DNA from: Roseateles sp.
GTDB lineage: Bacteria; Pseudomonadota; Gammaproteobacteria; Burkholderiales; Burkholderiaceae
DNA length: 64,000 nt
NCBI GenBank assembly: GCA_019232985.1
Contig: JAFAMW010000067.1
Span: 15,704 to 79,703 of the forward strand
Reading direction: 5' to 3'
Positions 1-7,814 of the stretch are shown here, in pieces. Position 1 is the stretch's first letter. The number at the start of each line of letters is the position of its first letter. The notes beneath the pieces were generated by a model. That model was not told where the DNA came from and ran no database searches. It saw only the letters and a list, made by a program, of their open reading frames with translations. A program made the position numbers and the translations under genes.

Positions 1-1
1 G

Positions 2-466
2 GAAGACCGGCTCTGGTTCCCCGACATCGCGGGCAGCGACTGGGAGGCCACGCTCGACCACGCGATGCGCAACTTCAAGGACGAGAGCTTCATCGGCCAG
101 TTCCTGAGCCCGCGCCTGATGCGCGAGTTCCGCCTGTTCTCGATCGTCGACGACGAGGCGCAGGCCGAGTACGAGATCTCGGCGATCCACGACGAGGCCG
201 GCTACCAGCATGTGCGCCAGGCGCTGTCGCGCCAGTACGACCTCAGCACGCGCGAGCCGAACATCCAGGTCTGGAGCGTCAACCTGCGCGGCGACCGCTC
301 GCTGACGCTGCGCCACACCCAGCACATGAACCGGCCGCTGCACGACAACGCGCTCGAGGTGCTCAGGCATGTCGCGCGCCTGTGGGGCTTCGCCGTGCAC
401 CTCGAGTCGGCGAACGAGCGCGGCGAGATCACGAAGCGCTGGGAAGTGCCCGCGCCCGCGCATTGA
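2..466 (+). CDS. SpoVR/YcgB family protein, C-terminal part (5' end outside window)
   Basis: The reading frame is already open at base 2 and runs to TGA at 466, so only the last 154 residues are present; full family members are about 500 residues. The visible part holds the conserved SpoVR tail: PDIAGSDWEATL, then MRNFKDESFIGQFLSPRLMR, FSIVDDE and IHDEAGYQHVRQALS. E. coli YcgB belongs to this family and is usually encoded with the kinase YeaG/PrkA and the VWA protein YeaH, which would lie upstream of the window. The molecular function is unknown; a stress or stationary-phase role is the usual inference. Confidence 0.9.
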   Translation, partial: EDRLWFPDIAGSDWEATLDHAMRNFKDESFIGQFLSPRLMREFRLFSIVDDEAQAEYEISAIHDEAGYQHVRQALSRQYDLSTREPNIQVWSVNLRGDRSLTLRHTQHMNRPLHDNALEVLRHVARLWGFAVHLESANERGEITKRWEVPAPAH

Positions 467-538
467 CGAAGCTCGATTGACGCTGGCGGGCCGCGGTACG
501 AAGATCGCCGCAGCACCGACGACGATGCGGAGGCATGC

Positions 539-781
539 ATGGAAGACAGCTGGCCCGCCCTGGCCCTCCCCGGTCTGGTTCTCGTGCTCGCGATCGGCGG
601 CGCCTTGCGCTGGGACGCGCTGCGCCTGTGGTTCGCGAGCCTGTTCAGCCCGCCGCCCGGCGACGGCACGCAGCCCGCGCCGCAGCGCCTCGACGTGCCG
701 CGCCACCTCGACGACGCGGCGCTGCGCCACCAGGCCCCGCCGAACAAGCCGCAGGCCCACCGCAGCGGCCGGCGCGGGTAA
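539..781 (+). CDS. small single-pass membrane protein, unknown function
   Basis: An 80-residue reading frame with a good ribosome site (GGAGG at 529-533, five bases before the ATG). Residues 5-25 form a hydrophobic helix (LALPGLVLVLAIGG), followed by a short amphipathic stretch and a Pro/Arg-rich cytoplasmic-looking tail. It fills the gap between the SpoVR-type gene and the adenosyltransferase. I do not recognise a family; the ribosome site and membrane helix are the support for calling it real. Confidence 0.5.
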   Translation: MEDSWPALALPGLVLVLAIGGALRWDALRLWFASLFSPPPGDGTQPAPQRLDVPRHLDDAALRHQAPPNKPQAHRSGRRG

Positions 782-818
782 TCGCCCCGCAGCGCCCCGG
801 CAGTGCCGCGCCGCGCGC

Positions 819-824
819 TACAGT
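819..824 (+). promoter_or_regulatory. -10-like TACAGT 7 bases before the adenosyltransferase ATG
   Basis: TACAGT ends at 824 and the ATG lies at 832, so transcription would begin at or next to the start codon. No Shine-Dalgarno sequence is visible. The same geometry (TACACT, seven bases, ATG) occurs before the glutathione transferase at 40653, which suggests leaderless mRNAs. Confidence 0.4.
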
Positions 825-831
825 GCGGCGC

Positions 832-1425
832 ATGGCAAACCGACTTTCCCAGATCGCGACGCGCACCGGCGACGACGGCACGACCGGCCTCGGCGACGGC
901 AGCCGCGTGCCCAAAGACCACCTGCGCGTAATCGCGATGGGCGACGTCGACGAGCTGAACTCGCAGATCGGCGTGCTGCTCGCCGAGCCCCTGCCCGTCG
1001 ACGTGCGCGAGCTGCTGCTGACGATCCAGCACGAGCTGTTCAACCTCGGCGGCGAGCTGTGCATGCCCGGCTACACGCTCGTCAAGGACGACGCGGTGCT
1101 GCGCCTCGACGCGGCGCTCGCGCATTACAACGCCGCGCTGCCGCGCCTCGCCGAGTTCATCCTGCCCGGCGGCACGCGCAGCGCCGCGATCGCCCATGTG
1201 TGCCGCACGGTCGCGCGGCGCGCCGAGCGCGCGGTCGTCACGCTCGCGGGCAGCGAGGCGCTCAACGCCGCGCCGCGCCAGTACCTGAACCGCCTGTCCG
1301 ACCTGCTGTTCGTGCTCGCGCGCGTGCTCAACCGCGCGAACCTCGACGGCCTCGGCGGCGACGATGTCTACTGGCAGAGCGAACGGCTCAAGCAGCAGAG
1401 CGCGGAAAACGACGCCGAGGGCTGA
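832..1425 (+). CDS. cob(I)yrinic acid a,c-diamide adenosyltransferase, PduO type
   Basis: A 197-residue protein of normal PduO length. It transfers the 5'-deoxyadenosyl group of ATP to cob(I)alamin to make the coenzyme B12 form. The N-terminal ATP-binding signature TRTGDDGTTGLGDGSRVPKD is at about residues 8-27, followed by MGDVDELNSQIG. The conserved C-terminal segment RQYLNRLSDLLFVLARVLN is also present. The start is chosen because this ATG directly precedes the conserved N-terminus and follows a -10-like box. The gene stands alone, without cob biosynthesis genes nearby, and I see no cobalamin riboswitch upstream. Confidence 0.93.
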   Translation: MANRLSQIATRTGDDGTTGLGDGSRVPKDHLRVIAMGDVDELNSQIGVLLAEPLPVDVRELLLTIQHELFNLGGELCMPGYTLVKDDAVLRLDAALAHYNAALPRLAEFILPGGTRSAAIAHVCRTVARRAERAVVTLAGSEALNAAPRQYLNRLSDLLFVLARVLNRANLDGLGGDDVYWQSERLKQQSAENDAEG

Positions 1426-1428
1426 CCG

Positions 1429-2403
1429 TCACCCCGCCGGCAGTTGCGCCGCGGCCGCGCGCAGGCGCTCGGCGTAGCGCGTGCGCAGCTCGGCCGGCGC
1501 GAGCACCTCGACATCGCCCGCGTGGCGCAGCAGGTCCATCAGCAGCTCGGTCGCGTCGACATAGGGCAGCTCGAGGCGCCAACGGCCATCGGCCAGCCAG
1601 TCGCTGCGCTGCGCCGGGTGCCATTCCTCGCGCGCGACCCATTGCGCGGCGTCGGCGCTGAACACCAGCGTCGCGCGGTGCTCGCGGCCGCCCGCGAAGA
1701 TGCCGTAGCCGCGGTCGAGCTCGTCCTCGAGCGCCTTCAGCGGCATCGCCTTGGCGGGCTGCTCGAGCAGGGTCGCGGCCTCCATCGCGTCGAGCGCGAA
1801 GCGGCGCAGCGCGTCGCTGCGGTGGCACCAGGCGTCGAGGTACCAGCTGTTGCGGTAATGGACGAGGCGCTGCGGCGAGACGCGGCGCGGGCTCGCCGCG
1901 CCGCCGCGCGAGCGGTAGCGCAGCTCGAGCTGCTGACGCTTGACGACGGCGCTGCCGACGGTCTCGAAGCATTCGGTCGGCGCGCGCCGCCGCGCGGTGC
2001 TGATCAGCTTGATGCGCCGCGTGAGCTCGCGCGCCTCGTCGGCGTCGACGCCGAGCATGCCGGTCAGCTTGTCGAACATCGGCTGCAGGTGACGCGACAA
2101 GGTGCCTTGCTCGTCGAGGCTGGCCAGCATCTGGTGCATGGTCAGCAGCGCGTGCAGCTCCTTCTCGTTGAACCACAGGCCCGGCAGCTCGTGTTTCCGG
2201 CCGCGCCATTGCTCGCCGAAGCGGTAGCCGTTGTCGGCGGCGTCGTACTCGATCGGCGCGCCCATGCGGTCGCGCAGGTATTGAAGGTCGCGCTTCAAGG
2301 TCGCCGGCGAGACCTCGAGCGCCTCGCGCAGCTCCGCGAAGCTCACGCAGCCGCGGTTGCGGATCAGCAGCTCGATCTTGTAGAAGCGTTCGGTACGGTC
2401 CAT
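1429..2403 (-). CDS. WYL-domain transcriptional regulator
   Basis: 324 residues. Residues 1-60 form a DeoR/HTH_11-like winged helix (FAELREALEVSPATLKRDLQ); the WYL domain covers about residues 150-215 with SWYLDAWCH at 186-194. A C-terminal WCX-like region follows. WYL domains are thought to sense nucleic acid or nucleotide ligands. It converges on the adenosyltransferase with a 3-base gap and is divergent from the HNH-like gene at 2485, a possible target. TAAAAT lies six bases before its ATG, again leaderless-like. A second, unrelated WYL regulator lies at 28229-29209. Confidence 0.85.
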   Translation of the reverse strand: MDRTERFYKIELLIRNRGCVSFAELREALEVSPATLKRDLQYLRDRMGAPIEYDAADNGYRFGEQWRGRKHELPGLWFNEKELHALLTMHQMLASLDEQGTLSRHLQPMFDKLTGMLGVDADEARELTRRIKLISTARRRAPTECFETVGSAVVKRQQLELRYRSRGGAASPRRVSPQRLVHYRNSWYLDAWCHRSDALRRFALDAMEAATLLEQPAKAMPLKALEDELDRGYGIFAGGREHRATLVFSADAAQWVAREEWHPAQRSDWLADGRWRLELPYVDATELLMDLLRHAGDVEVLAPAELRTRYAERLRAAAAQLPAG

Positions 2404-2484
2404 CGACTTATTTTATGTGGCTCACGCCATGAGCCACCTGGCCGCGAGACTGGCGTCAGGTCATCAAGCAAGGAGCGCAAGACC

Positions 2485-3573
2485 ATGGCACAGACCGCAG
2501 CGATCACGACCCGCAACGCCGCCCCGGCGCAATTCGAACTCGGCGGCGTCGACGCCGCCGCCGCGCCGCAGGCGAGCCACGCCGCGCTCGGCCACCAGCT
2601 CGGCCGCGACTTCGCGCGCCATGGCCTGACGCCACCGATCGAGCATCTGCACGCCGGCTCGCCGCTGCTGCTCGGCTGGCAGACCGGCCGCGCCGCGTCC
2701 GGTACGCGCCGCGACGCCCCGCACGGCCCGCGTGGTCACGTGCGCCAATGGCTGATGCTGCGCACCCACGCCTGGGCGCGCGGCCGCAGCTTCGAGGAGC
2801 TGCGCGTCACGCCGCGCTTCCTGCAGAGCATCGCAGTCGAGGCCTGCCCGATCACGCGCACCGCGCTGCACGAGGACGGCGGCGCGCACGCGCGCTCGGT
2901 CGACCGCGTGCGCGACGACGCCGGCTACGCGGCCGGCAACCTCGTCGTGATGAGCCGCGCGGCCAACCAGGCCAAGGGCAGCCGCGACTTCGTGCAGCTG
3001 CAGGCGGCCGCGCAAGGCCTTGCGGGCGGGCCGATCACGAGCATGGGCGGCCTGGGCGCCGCGGCCTGGCAGCGCCTTGCCGTGCTCGCGAGCTTCGTGA
3101 CCGAGCTGCCGCACGCCGAGGCCGCCGCGCTGCCGCTTGCGGTGCTGCCGCCCAACCGCGTCCAGCTGTTCAACCCGATCCAGGCCTTGCAGGCCCTGCT
3201 CACGCGCGAGGTCCTGCGACCCGGCTGGAGCCAGCGCCTGGCCGAGCTCGATGCCCTGCTGCCGGCCGGGAGCCGCGCCGACTTCAACCGCTTCCTGCTC
3301 GCGCTCGCGCCGCGCGCGCTCGAAATCGCCAAGCTCGACACGCCGCAGGCGCAGCGCTGGGCGCTCGAGGACGCGTGGTGCCAGCCGCTGCTGCTCAAGC
3401 GCTGGACGCGCTTCGCGCTGCAGCTCGACCAGGCCCAGGCCGAGGCGCTCGTGCAGCAGGCCGCCTCCGCGGGTCTCAGCGGCGTCCAGTGGCAGCGCCA
3501 CGACGAGGCGCTCGCGCGCGAGGGCTGGGCACTCGAACGCCGCGGCTATTGCGCGGCGCTGGCCTGGCATTGA
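2485..3573 (+). CDS. HNH-like domain protein of unknown function
   Basis: 362 residues. The middle carries an HNH-endonuclease-like signature: CPITR at 121-125, SVDRVRDDAGYAAGNL at 138-153, then NQAKG at 161-165, matching the S-x-DRID-x4-GY-x2-xN-x9-N-x2-KG pattern of beta-beta-metal nucleases. The N-terminal 80 residues look disordered; residues 170-362 are helical and Ala/Leu-rich with no recognised domain. The ATG at 2485 follows AGGAGC. Similar proteins are, to my knowledge, common in Burkholderiales. Nuclease activity is not shown: the first His of a classical HNH motif is not obvious, so a structural DNA-binding role is possible. Confidence 0.7.
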   Translation: MAQTAAITTRNAAPAQFELGGVDAAAAPQASHAALGHQLGRDFARHGLTPPIEHLHAGSPLLLGWQTGRAASGTRRDAPHGPRGHVRQWLMLRTHAWARGRSFEELRVTPRFLQSIAVEACPITRTALHEDGGAHARSVDRVRDDAGYAAGNLVVMSRAANQAKGSRDFVQLQAAAQGLAGGPITSMGGLGAAAWQRLAVLASFVTELPHAEAAALPLAVLPPNRVQLFNPIQALQALLTREVLRPGWSQRLAELDALLPAGSRADFNRFLLALAPRALEIAKLDTPQAQRWALEDAWCQPLLLKRWTRFALQLDQAQAEALVQQAASAGLSGVQWQRHDEALAREGWALERRGYCAALAWH

Positions 3574-3591
3574 GCCCGGCCGCCGGCCCGG

Positions 3592-3810
3592 TCAGGTCGG
3601 CAGGCCCTGGTTGAATTTCTCGAGCACGCCGCCCTGGTCTTCGAGCGCGACATGCTGGCCGTGCTGGTTGAACCAGGTCGCCCATTGCACGGCGAGCTGG
3701 CGCGACGGCAGCCACGGGCCCTTGCGGTTGATCTCGATGCGGAAGCCGGTGCGCTCGTAGAACACGACGCGCCACATCCCGGTCGTTGTCGATTCGCGCA
3801 GACCGTGCAT
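3592..3810 (-). CDS. small hypothetical protein
   Basis: 72 residues with a compact, well-mixed composition (WRVVFYERTGFRIEINRKGP, then WATWFNQHGQHVALEDQGG) unlike a shadow frame. It converges on the HNH-like gene (18-base gap) and lies 23 bases downstream of the GNAT gene on the same strand, so the two may be co-transcribed. No family is recognised. Two Trp-rich beta segments suggest a small folded domain. Confidence 0.55.
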   Translation of the reverse strand: MHGLRESTTTGMWRVVFYERTGFRIEINRKGPWLPSRQLAVQWATWFNQHGQHVALEDQGGVLEKFNQGLPT

Positions 3811-3833
3811 GGTGCTTGTCCGCTAAACAGGCT

Positions 3834-4352
3834 TCAGACCAGCGAGCGGAACAGCCGCAGCTCGTCGACCCGCTGGCCACCGATGTCGACGCCGCGCGTG
3901 CTTTCGAGCTCGCGCTTGAAGCCGGCCGTCTCGAAGAAGCGCAGCGCCTGCTCGTTGCGCGCATAGGTCCACAGCGTGACCTTGGTGCAACCCTCTTCCT
4001 GCAGGCCTTCGCGCGCGGCGTTCCACAGCGCCAGGCCGACGCCCTTCTCGCAATGCTGCGGGTGCGCGTAGAGGGCCCAGATCTCGCCGGTCGTCGCGGG
4101 CGTGCCCTTGTCGCGCGAGCGGTCGAAGCCGACGAAGCCCATGGTCTCGCCGTCGAGATGCGCGACGAGCACCTGCGGCTCGTACAGATTGATCGCCTCG
4201 CGCCAGTAGGCCTGGTATTTCTGCACCGACAGTCCGTCCAGATGCGCCTTGGGGAGCAGCTCGCGATAGGCGGCCTGCCAGGCAGCGACGTGGATTTCGG
4301 CGATGGCTTTGGCGTCGCGCAGCGTGGCGGGACGGACCTGAATACTCGACAT
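3834..4352 (-). CDS. GNAT family N-acetyltransferase
   Basis: 172 residues. The GNAT fold is clear: VRPATLRDAKAIAEIHVAAW at 6-25, MGFVGF at 71-76, then the acetyl-CoA pyrophosphate loop LYAHPQHCEKGVGLALWNAA at about 94-113 (motif A, here E-K-G-V-G) and RFFETAGFKRE near the C-terminus. The start ATG gives a standard N-terminus; an in-frame extension upstream would be Arg/Ala-rich and unlike the family. The acyl acceptor is unknown. Confidence 0.88.
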   Translation of the reverse strand: MSSIQVRPATLRDAKAIAEIHVAAWQAAYRELLPKAHLDGLSVQKYQAYWREAINLYEPQVLVAHLDGETMGFVGFDRSRDKGTPATTGEIWALYAHPQHCEKGVGLALWNAAREGLQEEGCTKVTLWTYARNEQALRFFETAGFKRELESTRGVDIGGQRVDELRLFRSLV

Positions 4353-4471
4353 ACGCGGGGAACTGATGGACTGAATCGCGAAGCGCGCAATTCTGCGGCC
4401 CAAATGGTCGGATTCGAGCGCTTGACACAATGATTTTTTGGCCTTCGCCAAATCCTGCCGCCGGCAATTTG

Positions 4472-5134
4472 TCAGGGCAGCAAGGCGAGCTGGCGCGTGC
4501 GCTGCCATTGCCGCGCATGGTCCTTCACGCAGGCCTCGAGATGGGTGCGCTTGGCGTGCTGCAGGCGCGCAAGCAGGCCATGGCCGGCCGGCGCGTCGCC
4601 GAGCGCGTCGGCGTAGCGGCGTTCGAGGTCGCGCTGCATGCGCACGAGCAGATGCGCGGTCACGAACGCATCGGCGAGGGCGCGGTGCGCACGCCCGGCA
4701 CGCGGCAGGTCGAAATGCTCGGCAAGCGTGCCGAGCTTGCAGTTCGGCGCCTCGGGGTAGAGGCGACGCGCGAGCAGCACCGTGCACGCGAACTCCGGCG
4801 CGGTGTCGGGCAGCGCGTCCGCCAGGCCCAGTTCGGCGAGCCAGAAGCTGCGGTCGAACGACGCGTTATGCGCGACGAGCGGACAGCCCGCCGTGAACGC
4901 CGCGACCTCGCGCATCACCTGCCCGGCCGGCGGCGCGTCGGCGAGCATCGCGTTGCTGATGCCGGTCAGGCGTTCGATGAACGGCGGCACCCAGGCGCCG
5001 CTGTGCATCAGGCTCGCGTACTGGTCGACGATGCGGCCGTCGCGCACGAGCACGGCCGCGATCTCGGTCGCCCGGCCGCCGCCCGCGCCGGCCATGCCGG
5101 TGGTCTCGAAGTCGATGACGGCAATGGTTTCCAT
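4472..5134 (-). CDS. DEDDh-type 3'-5' exonuclease (DnaQ-like)
   Basis: 220 residues containing all five catalytic residues of a DEDDh exonuclease: D8 and E10 in VIDFETTG, D94 in HNASFD, and H150 and D155 in HRALADA. It resembles stand-alone proofreading-type or RNase T-like nucleases rather than the full DNA polymerase III epsilon subunit, because it lacks the polymerase-binding tail. Its ATG directly follows the stop of the MazG-like gene, so the two are translationally linked: one hydrolyses nucleotides, the other trims 3' ends. Confidence 0.9.
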   Translation of the reverse strand: METIAVIDFETTGMAGAGGGRATEIAAVLVRDGRIVDQYASLMHSGAWVPPFIERLTGISNAMLADAPPAGQVMREVAAFTAGCPLVAHNASFDRSFWLAELGLADALPDTAPEFACTVLLARRLYPEAPNCKLGTLAEHFDLPRAGRAHRALADAFVTAHLLVRMQRDLERRYADALGDAPAGHGLLARLQHAKRTHLEACVKDHARQWQRTRQLALLP

Positions 5135-5476
5135 TCAAGACTTCTTTGCCGACGTCGCACCGGCAGGGTATTTGACCGCATTGAGGGCGAGCTTGCGCTC
5201 GAGCGCCGTCGTGACGTCGACGCCGCAGCGGTCGGCGATCGACAGCAGGTAGAACAGCACGTCGGCGATCTCCTCGCCAAGGTGCTCGTGGCGAGCCGGG
5301 TCGTCCTGCGCGATCCGCGCTGCCTGCCCGGGCGTCAGCCATTGAAATATCTCGACGAGTTCGGCCGCTTCGACGACCAGCGCCATCGCCAGGTTCTTCG
5401 GGTTCTGGTACGGCTCCCAGCCGCGTTCCGCGGCAAATTCACGTAAACGATGTTGCAGCGATTCGACATTCAGCAT
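5135..5476 (-). CDS. MazG-like nucleotide pyrophosphohydrolase
   Basis: 113 residues, the size of the RS21-C6/dCTPase-type all-alpha NTP pyrophosphatases. The metal-binding signature EExxE-x(n)-ExxD is represented by VVEAAELVE (E36, E39) and LGEEIADVLFYLL (E69, D72). Such enzymes hydrolyse (d)NTPs to NMPs and sanitise the pool. The first gene of a two-gene operon with the exonuclease. CACACT lies six bases before the ATG, a leaderless-like arrangement. Confidence 0.9.
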   Translation of the reverse strand: MLNVESLQHRLREFAAERGWEPYQNPKNLAMALVVEAAELVEIFQWLTPGQAARIAQDDPARHEHLGEEIADVLFYLLSIADRCGVDVTTALERKLALNAVKYPAGATSAKKS

Positions 5477-5880
5477 GGGTCCAGTGTGGCATGCGGCCGT
5501 GGTTTGCCCATGCGCAAGGGCACGCCCTGTTGTTCATAGCAATCTTTTCTTTCAAGATCGTCGTCGTAGTAGAGCCCGCCGTTCTCTGTGGACAAGCTGT
5601 TTTTTCCTTTTCAGAACAGGAACTTAGTTGTCGCTAAAGTTTGTGGGCGGGTGGGCTTGAAACGGGTGGGTCAGGCATCAACAAGTTCGCCGCGCCGCGC
5701 CGCGCGGTGGATAAGCCCCTGGTTACCCCGTTTCTTTCCACATGTTTTTCCCCGCCGAAAAGCATGAGAGAGTTGCGGCTTTGGTTGCGGGCAAACCCGA
5801 CGCTGAGCGACCTTAGTGATCGCTACAGTGGCCGACTGCAGGTATGCCCGCTAGGGCGGGCCCTTTCGAAGGAGACAAAC
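5477..5880. other. 404-base intergenic region with DnaA-box-like motifs
   Basis: This gap separates the divergent MazG-like and GDSL genes and is AT-richer than its surroundings. It holds TGTGGACAA at 5587-5595 and GGTGGATAA at 5706-5714, each one mismatch from the DnaA box, and CTTTCCACA at 5734-5742 with two mismatches. A T-rich run follows the first. A short hairpin (GCCCGC/GCGGGC, 5846-5861) sits just before the ribosome site AAGGAGA of the GDSL gene. No RNA gene or protein gene is seen. Confidence 0.45.
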
Positions 5881-7053
5881 ATGAAACATTTCAAGACCAC
5901 GCTGTTGGTCGCGGCCACCAGCGTTCTGGTCGCCGCCTGCGGCGGCGGCACCGGACCGACCGCGGACACGACGCCGCGCGCGAACATCACGACCGTCAAG
6001 GTGTTCGGCGACAGCCTCGCCGACGTCGGCACCTTCGGCTTCAAGTTCACCGTGCAGGACGGCCAGGTCTATCCGCAGCGCGTCGCGGCGGCCTACGGCC
6101 AGACGCTGTGCAACTTCTTCACCTTCACGGGCACGACCTTCGCGCCGAACACGGCCAAGAGCGGCTGCACGGACTTCGCGATCGGCGGCGGCGTGATCAA
6201 CCCCGCCAGCAGCACGTCGGCGGCCGGTGCCGGCAACCCGGTGGGCATCCAGGCGCAGCTCACGGTGGCGGGCTCGCTGGGCTTCTCGGCGACCGACCTG
6301 GCGCTGATCGACGGCGGCGGCAACGACGTGGCCGCGCTGCTGACGGCCTTCCTGACCGCGCAGCAGACGCAGAACCCGACCGGCCTGATCACCCTGCTGA
6401 CCTCGGCCGGCCTGCCCCAGGCCCAGGTGGTCGCGGCAATCCAGGGTGGCGCGACGACGACGGCCCAGATCGGTGGAGCCTATATGGTGGCGCTGGCCGA
6501 CCAGCTCGCCGCATCGGTCACGGCCAATGTGCTCGGCAAGGGTGCGACCCATGTCGCGATCCTGAATCTGCCGGCCGTCACCAAGACGCCGGAGTTCCAG
6601 GCGGTGCTCGCGCAGGTGGCGGCCGGCGCGGGCGGCGGCACGACGGGCGCCGCGGCGGCTGCCCAGGTCGAAACGCTCGCCGAGGGCTGGATGCAGGCCT
6701 ACAACGCCGAGCTCGCGAGCAAGTTCGCCGGCGAAGCGCGCGTCGTCATCGTCGACTTCTATTCGAGCTTCCTCGACAACATCACCGAGCCCGCCCAGTA
6801 CCAGATCGACACGAGCGGCGCCCAGGGCGTCTTTACCGAGTTGTGCCCGGCTGCTGACGCCGCCAACTCGACCGCGGCAGCAGCCGGCTGGCTCGCCTGC
6901 ACGGCCTCGAACCTGTCGGCCCAGACCGGCCACAGCGACCCGAACTGGTGGACGCACTACGCGTTCGCCAACCAATTTCACCCGACCCCCTATGGCCATC
7001 AGCTCGTCGCGCAACTGATCTCGCGCAGCCTGGCCCAGCAGGGTTGGCAATAA
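5881..7053 (+). CDS. GDSL/SGNH-family lipase or esterase, lipoprotein
   Basis: 390 residues. A lipoprotein signal (hydrophobic TTLLVAATSVLVAAC, lipobox Cys20) targets it to the envelope. FGDSLADVG at 43-50 carries the nucleophile Ser45; GGGNDVA is block III; QFHPTPYGHQ near the C-terminus supplies the catalytic His. The usual Asp two residues before that His is not at the expected place (ANQFHP). The start is the ATG with AAGGAGA upstream; longer in-frame starts would bury the signal peptide. OmpW follows after 21 bases with its own ribosome site, so they form an operon. Confidence 0.88.
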   Translation: MKHFKTTLLVAATSVLVAACGGGTGPTADTTPRANITTVKVFGDSLADVGTFGFKFTVQDGQVYPQRVAAAYGQTLCNFFTFTGTTFAPNTAKSGCTDFAIGGGVINPASSTSAAGAGNPVGIQAQLTVAGSLGFSATDLALIDGGGNDVAALLTAFLTAQQTQNPTGLITLLTSAGLPQAQVVAAIQGGATTTAQIGGAYMVALADQLAASVTANVLGKGATHVAILNLPAVTKTPEFQAVLAQVAAGAGGGTTGAAAAAQVETLAEGWMQAYNAELASKFAGEARVVIVDFYSSFLDNITEPAQYQIDTSGAQGVFTELCPAADAANSTAAAAGWLACTASNLSAQTGHSDPNWWTHYAFANQFHPTPYGHQLVAQLISRSLAQQGWQ

Positions 7054-7074
7054 GCCAGGCCGCAGGAGACCGAA

Positions 7075-7746
7075 ATGAAAAAGACGCTTACCTTCCTCGC
7101 TGCATCGGCCCTGGCACTGGCCGCAGGTTCGGCCGCCGCGCAATCCGCCGGCAGCTACATCGTGCGCCTCGGCGCCACGCATATCGGCCCCGAGGTCAAG
7201 AGCGGCGACCTGTCGGCGCCGAGCTTCCCGGGCACGACGATCGACGTCGGTGGCAACACCGCGCTGACCGGCGGCATCACCTATATGTGGACCGACCACA
7301 TCTCGATCGACCTGCCGCTGGGCCTGGCGTTCAAGAACAAGGTCACGGGCACCGGCGCGATCCAGGGCGTCGGCGAGCTCGCGACCGTGCGCGCGCTGCC
7401 GGCCACGCTGCTCGGCCAGTACCGCTTCGGCGAGGCGACGAGCCGTTTCCGTCCCTATGTCGGCGCGGGCGCGGTCTACGCCTACTTCTATCACGCAGAC
7501 TCGACCGCGGCCCTGTCCGGCCTGACCGGCGGCACGCCGTCGAACCCGACGCTGATGCGCATGGATTCCTCGGCTGGCCCGGCCCTGCAGATCGGCGCGT
7601 CCTACCAGGTCGCGAACCGCTGGTCGGTCGACTTCAACCTGATCCAGACCTTCCTGAAGACCACCGGTCATCTGTCGACGGGCCAGAACATCGACGTGAC
7701 GCTGAATCCGCTCGCGGCCCAGGTCGCCGTCGGCTACCGCTTCTAA
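7075..7746 (+). CDS. OmpW family outer membrane beta-barrel protein
   Basis: 223 residues with a clean Sec signal (MKKTLTFLAASALALAAGSAAAQ), then an eight-strand barrel pattern: SYIVRLGATHIGP, ITYMWTDHISIDLPLGLAF, YRFGEATSRFRPYVGAGAVYAYFY, and the C-terminal VAVGYRF ending in Phe, the BAM recognition signal. OmpW proteins form narrow hydrophobic channels for small apolar compounds. Its link with a secreted lipase-like protein suggests release and uptake of a hydrophobic product, but that is inference. A Rho-independent terminator follows. Confidence 0.93.
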   Translation: MKKTLTFLAASALALAAGSAAAQSAGSYIVRLGATHIGPEVKSGDLSAPSFPGTTIDVGGNTALTGGITYMWTDHISIDLPLGLAFKNKVTGTGAIQGVGELATVRALPATLLGQYRFGEATSRFRPYVGAGAVYAYFYHADSTAALSGLTGGTPSNPTLMRMDSSAGPALQIGASYQVANRWSVDFNLIQTFLKTTGHLSTGQNIDVTLNPLAAQVAVGYRF

Positions 7747-7767
7747 GCGCTTCGTTCCGCCCAGGAC

Positions 7768-7797
7768 AAAGGGCGCCCTCGGGCGCCCTTTTGCTTT
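7768..7797 (+). terminator. Rho-independent terminator after ompW-like gene
   Basis: AAAGGGCGCCC at 7768-7778 pairs perfectly with GGGCGCCCTTT at 7781-7791, followed by TGCTTT. It ends the GDSL-OmpW unit 22 bases after the stop codon. The queE gene converges from the other side. Confidence 0.85.
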
Positions 7798-7814
7798 GCG
7801 GCTCGCGCTCGGCT

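Noticed and set aside
4430..4460. Hairpin TTTGGC-CTTC-GCCAAA beside a T-run between the GNAT and exonuclease genes
   Set aside because: The T-run lies on the wrong side of the stem for a terminator of either minus-strand gene.
5596..5620. LexA-box-like CTGT ... ACAG upstream of the GDSL gene
   Set aside because: The spacing between half-sites is 15 bases, not the eight of a LexA site.
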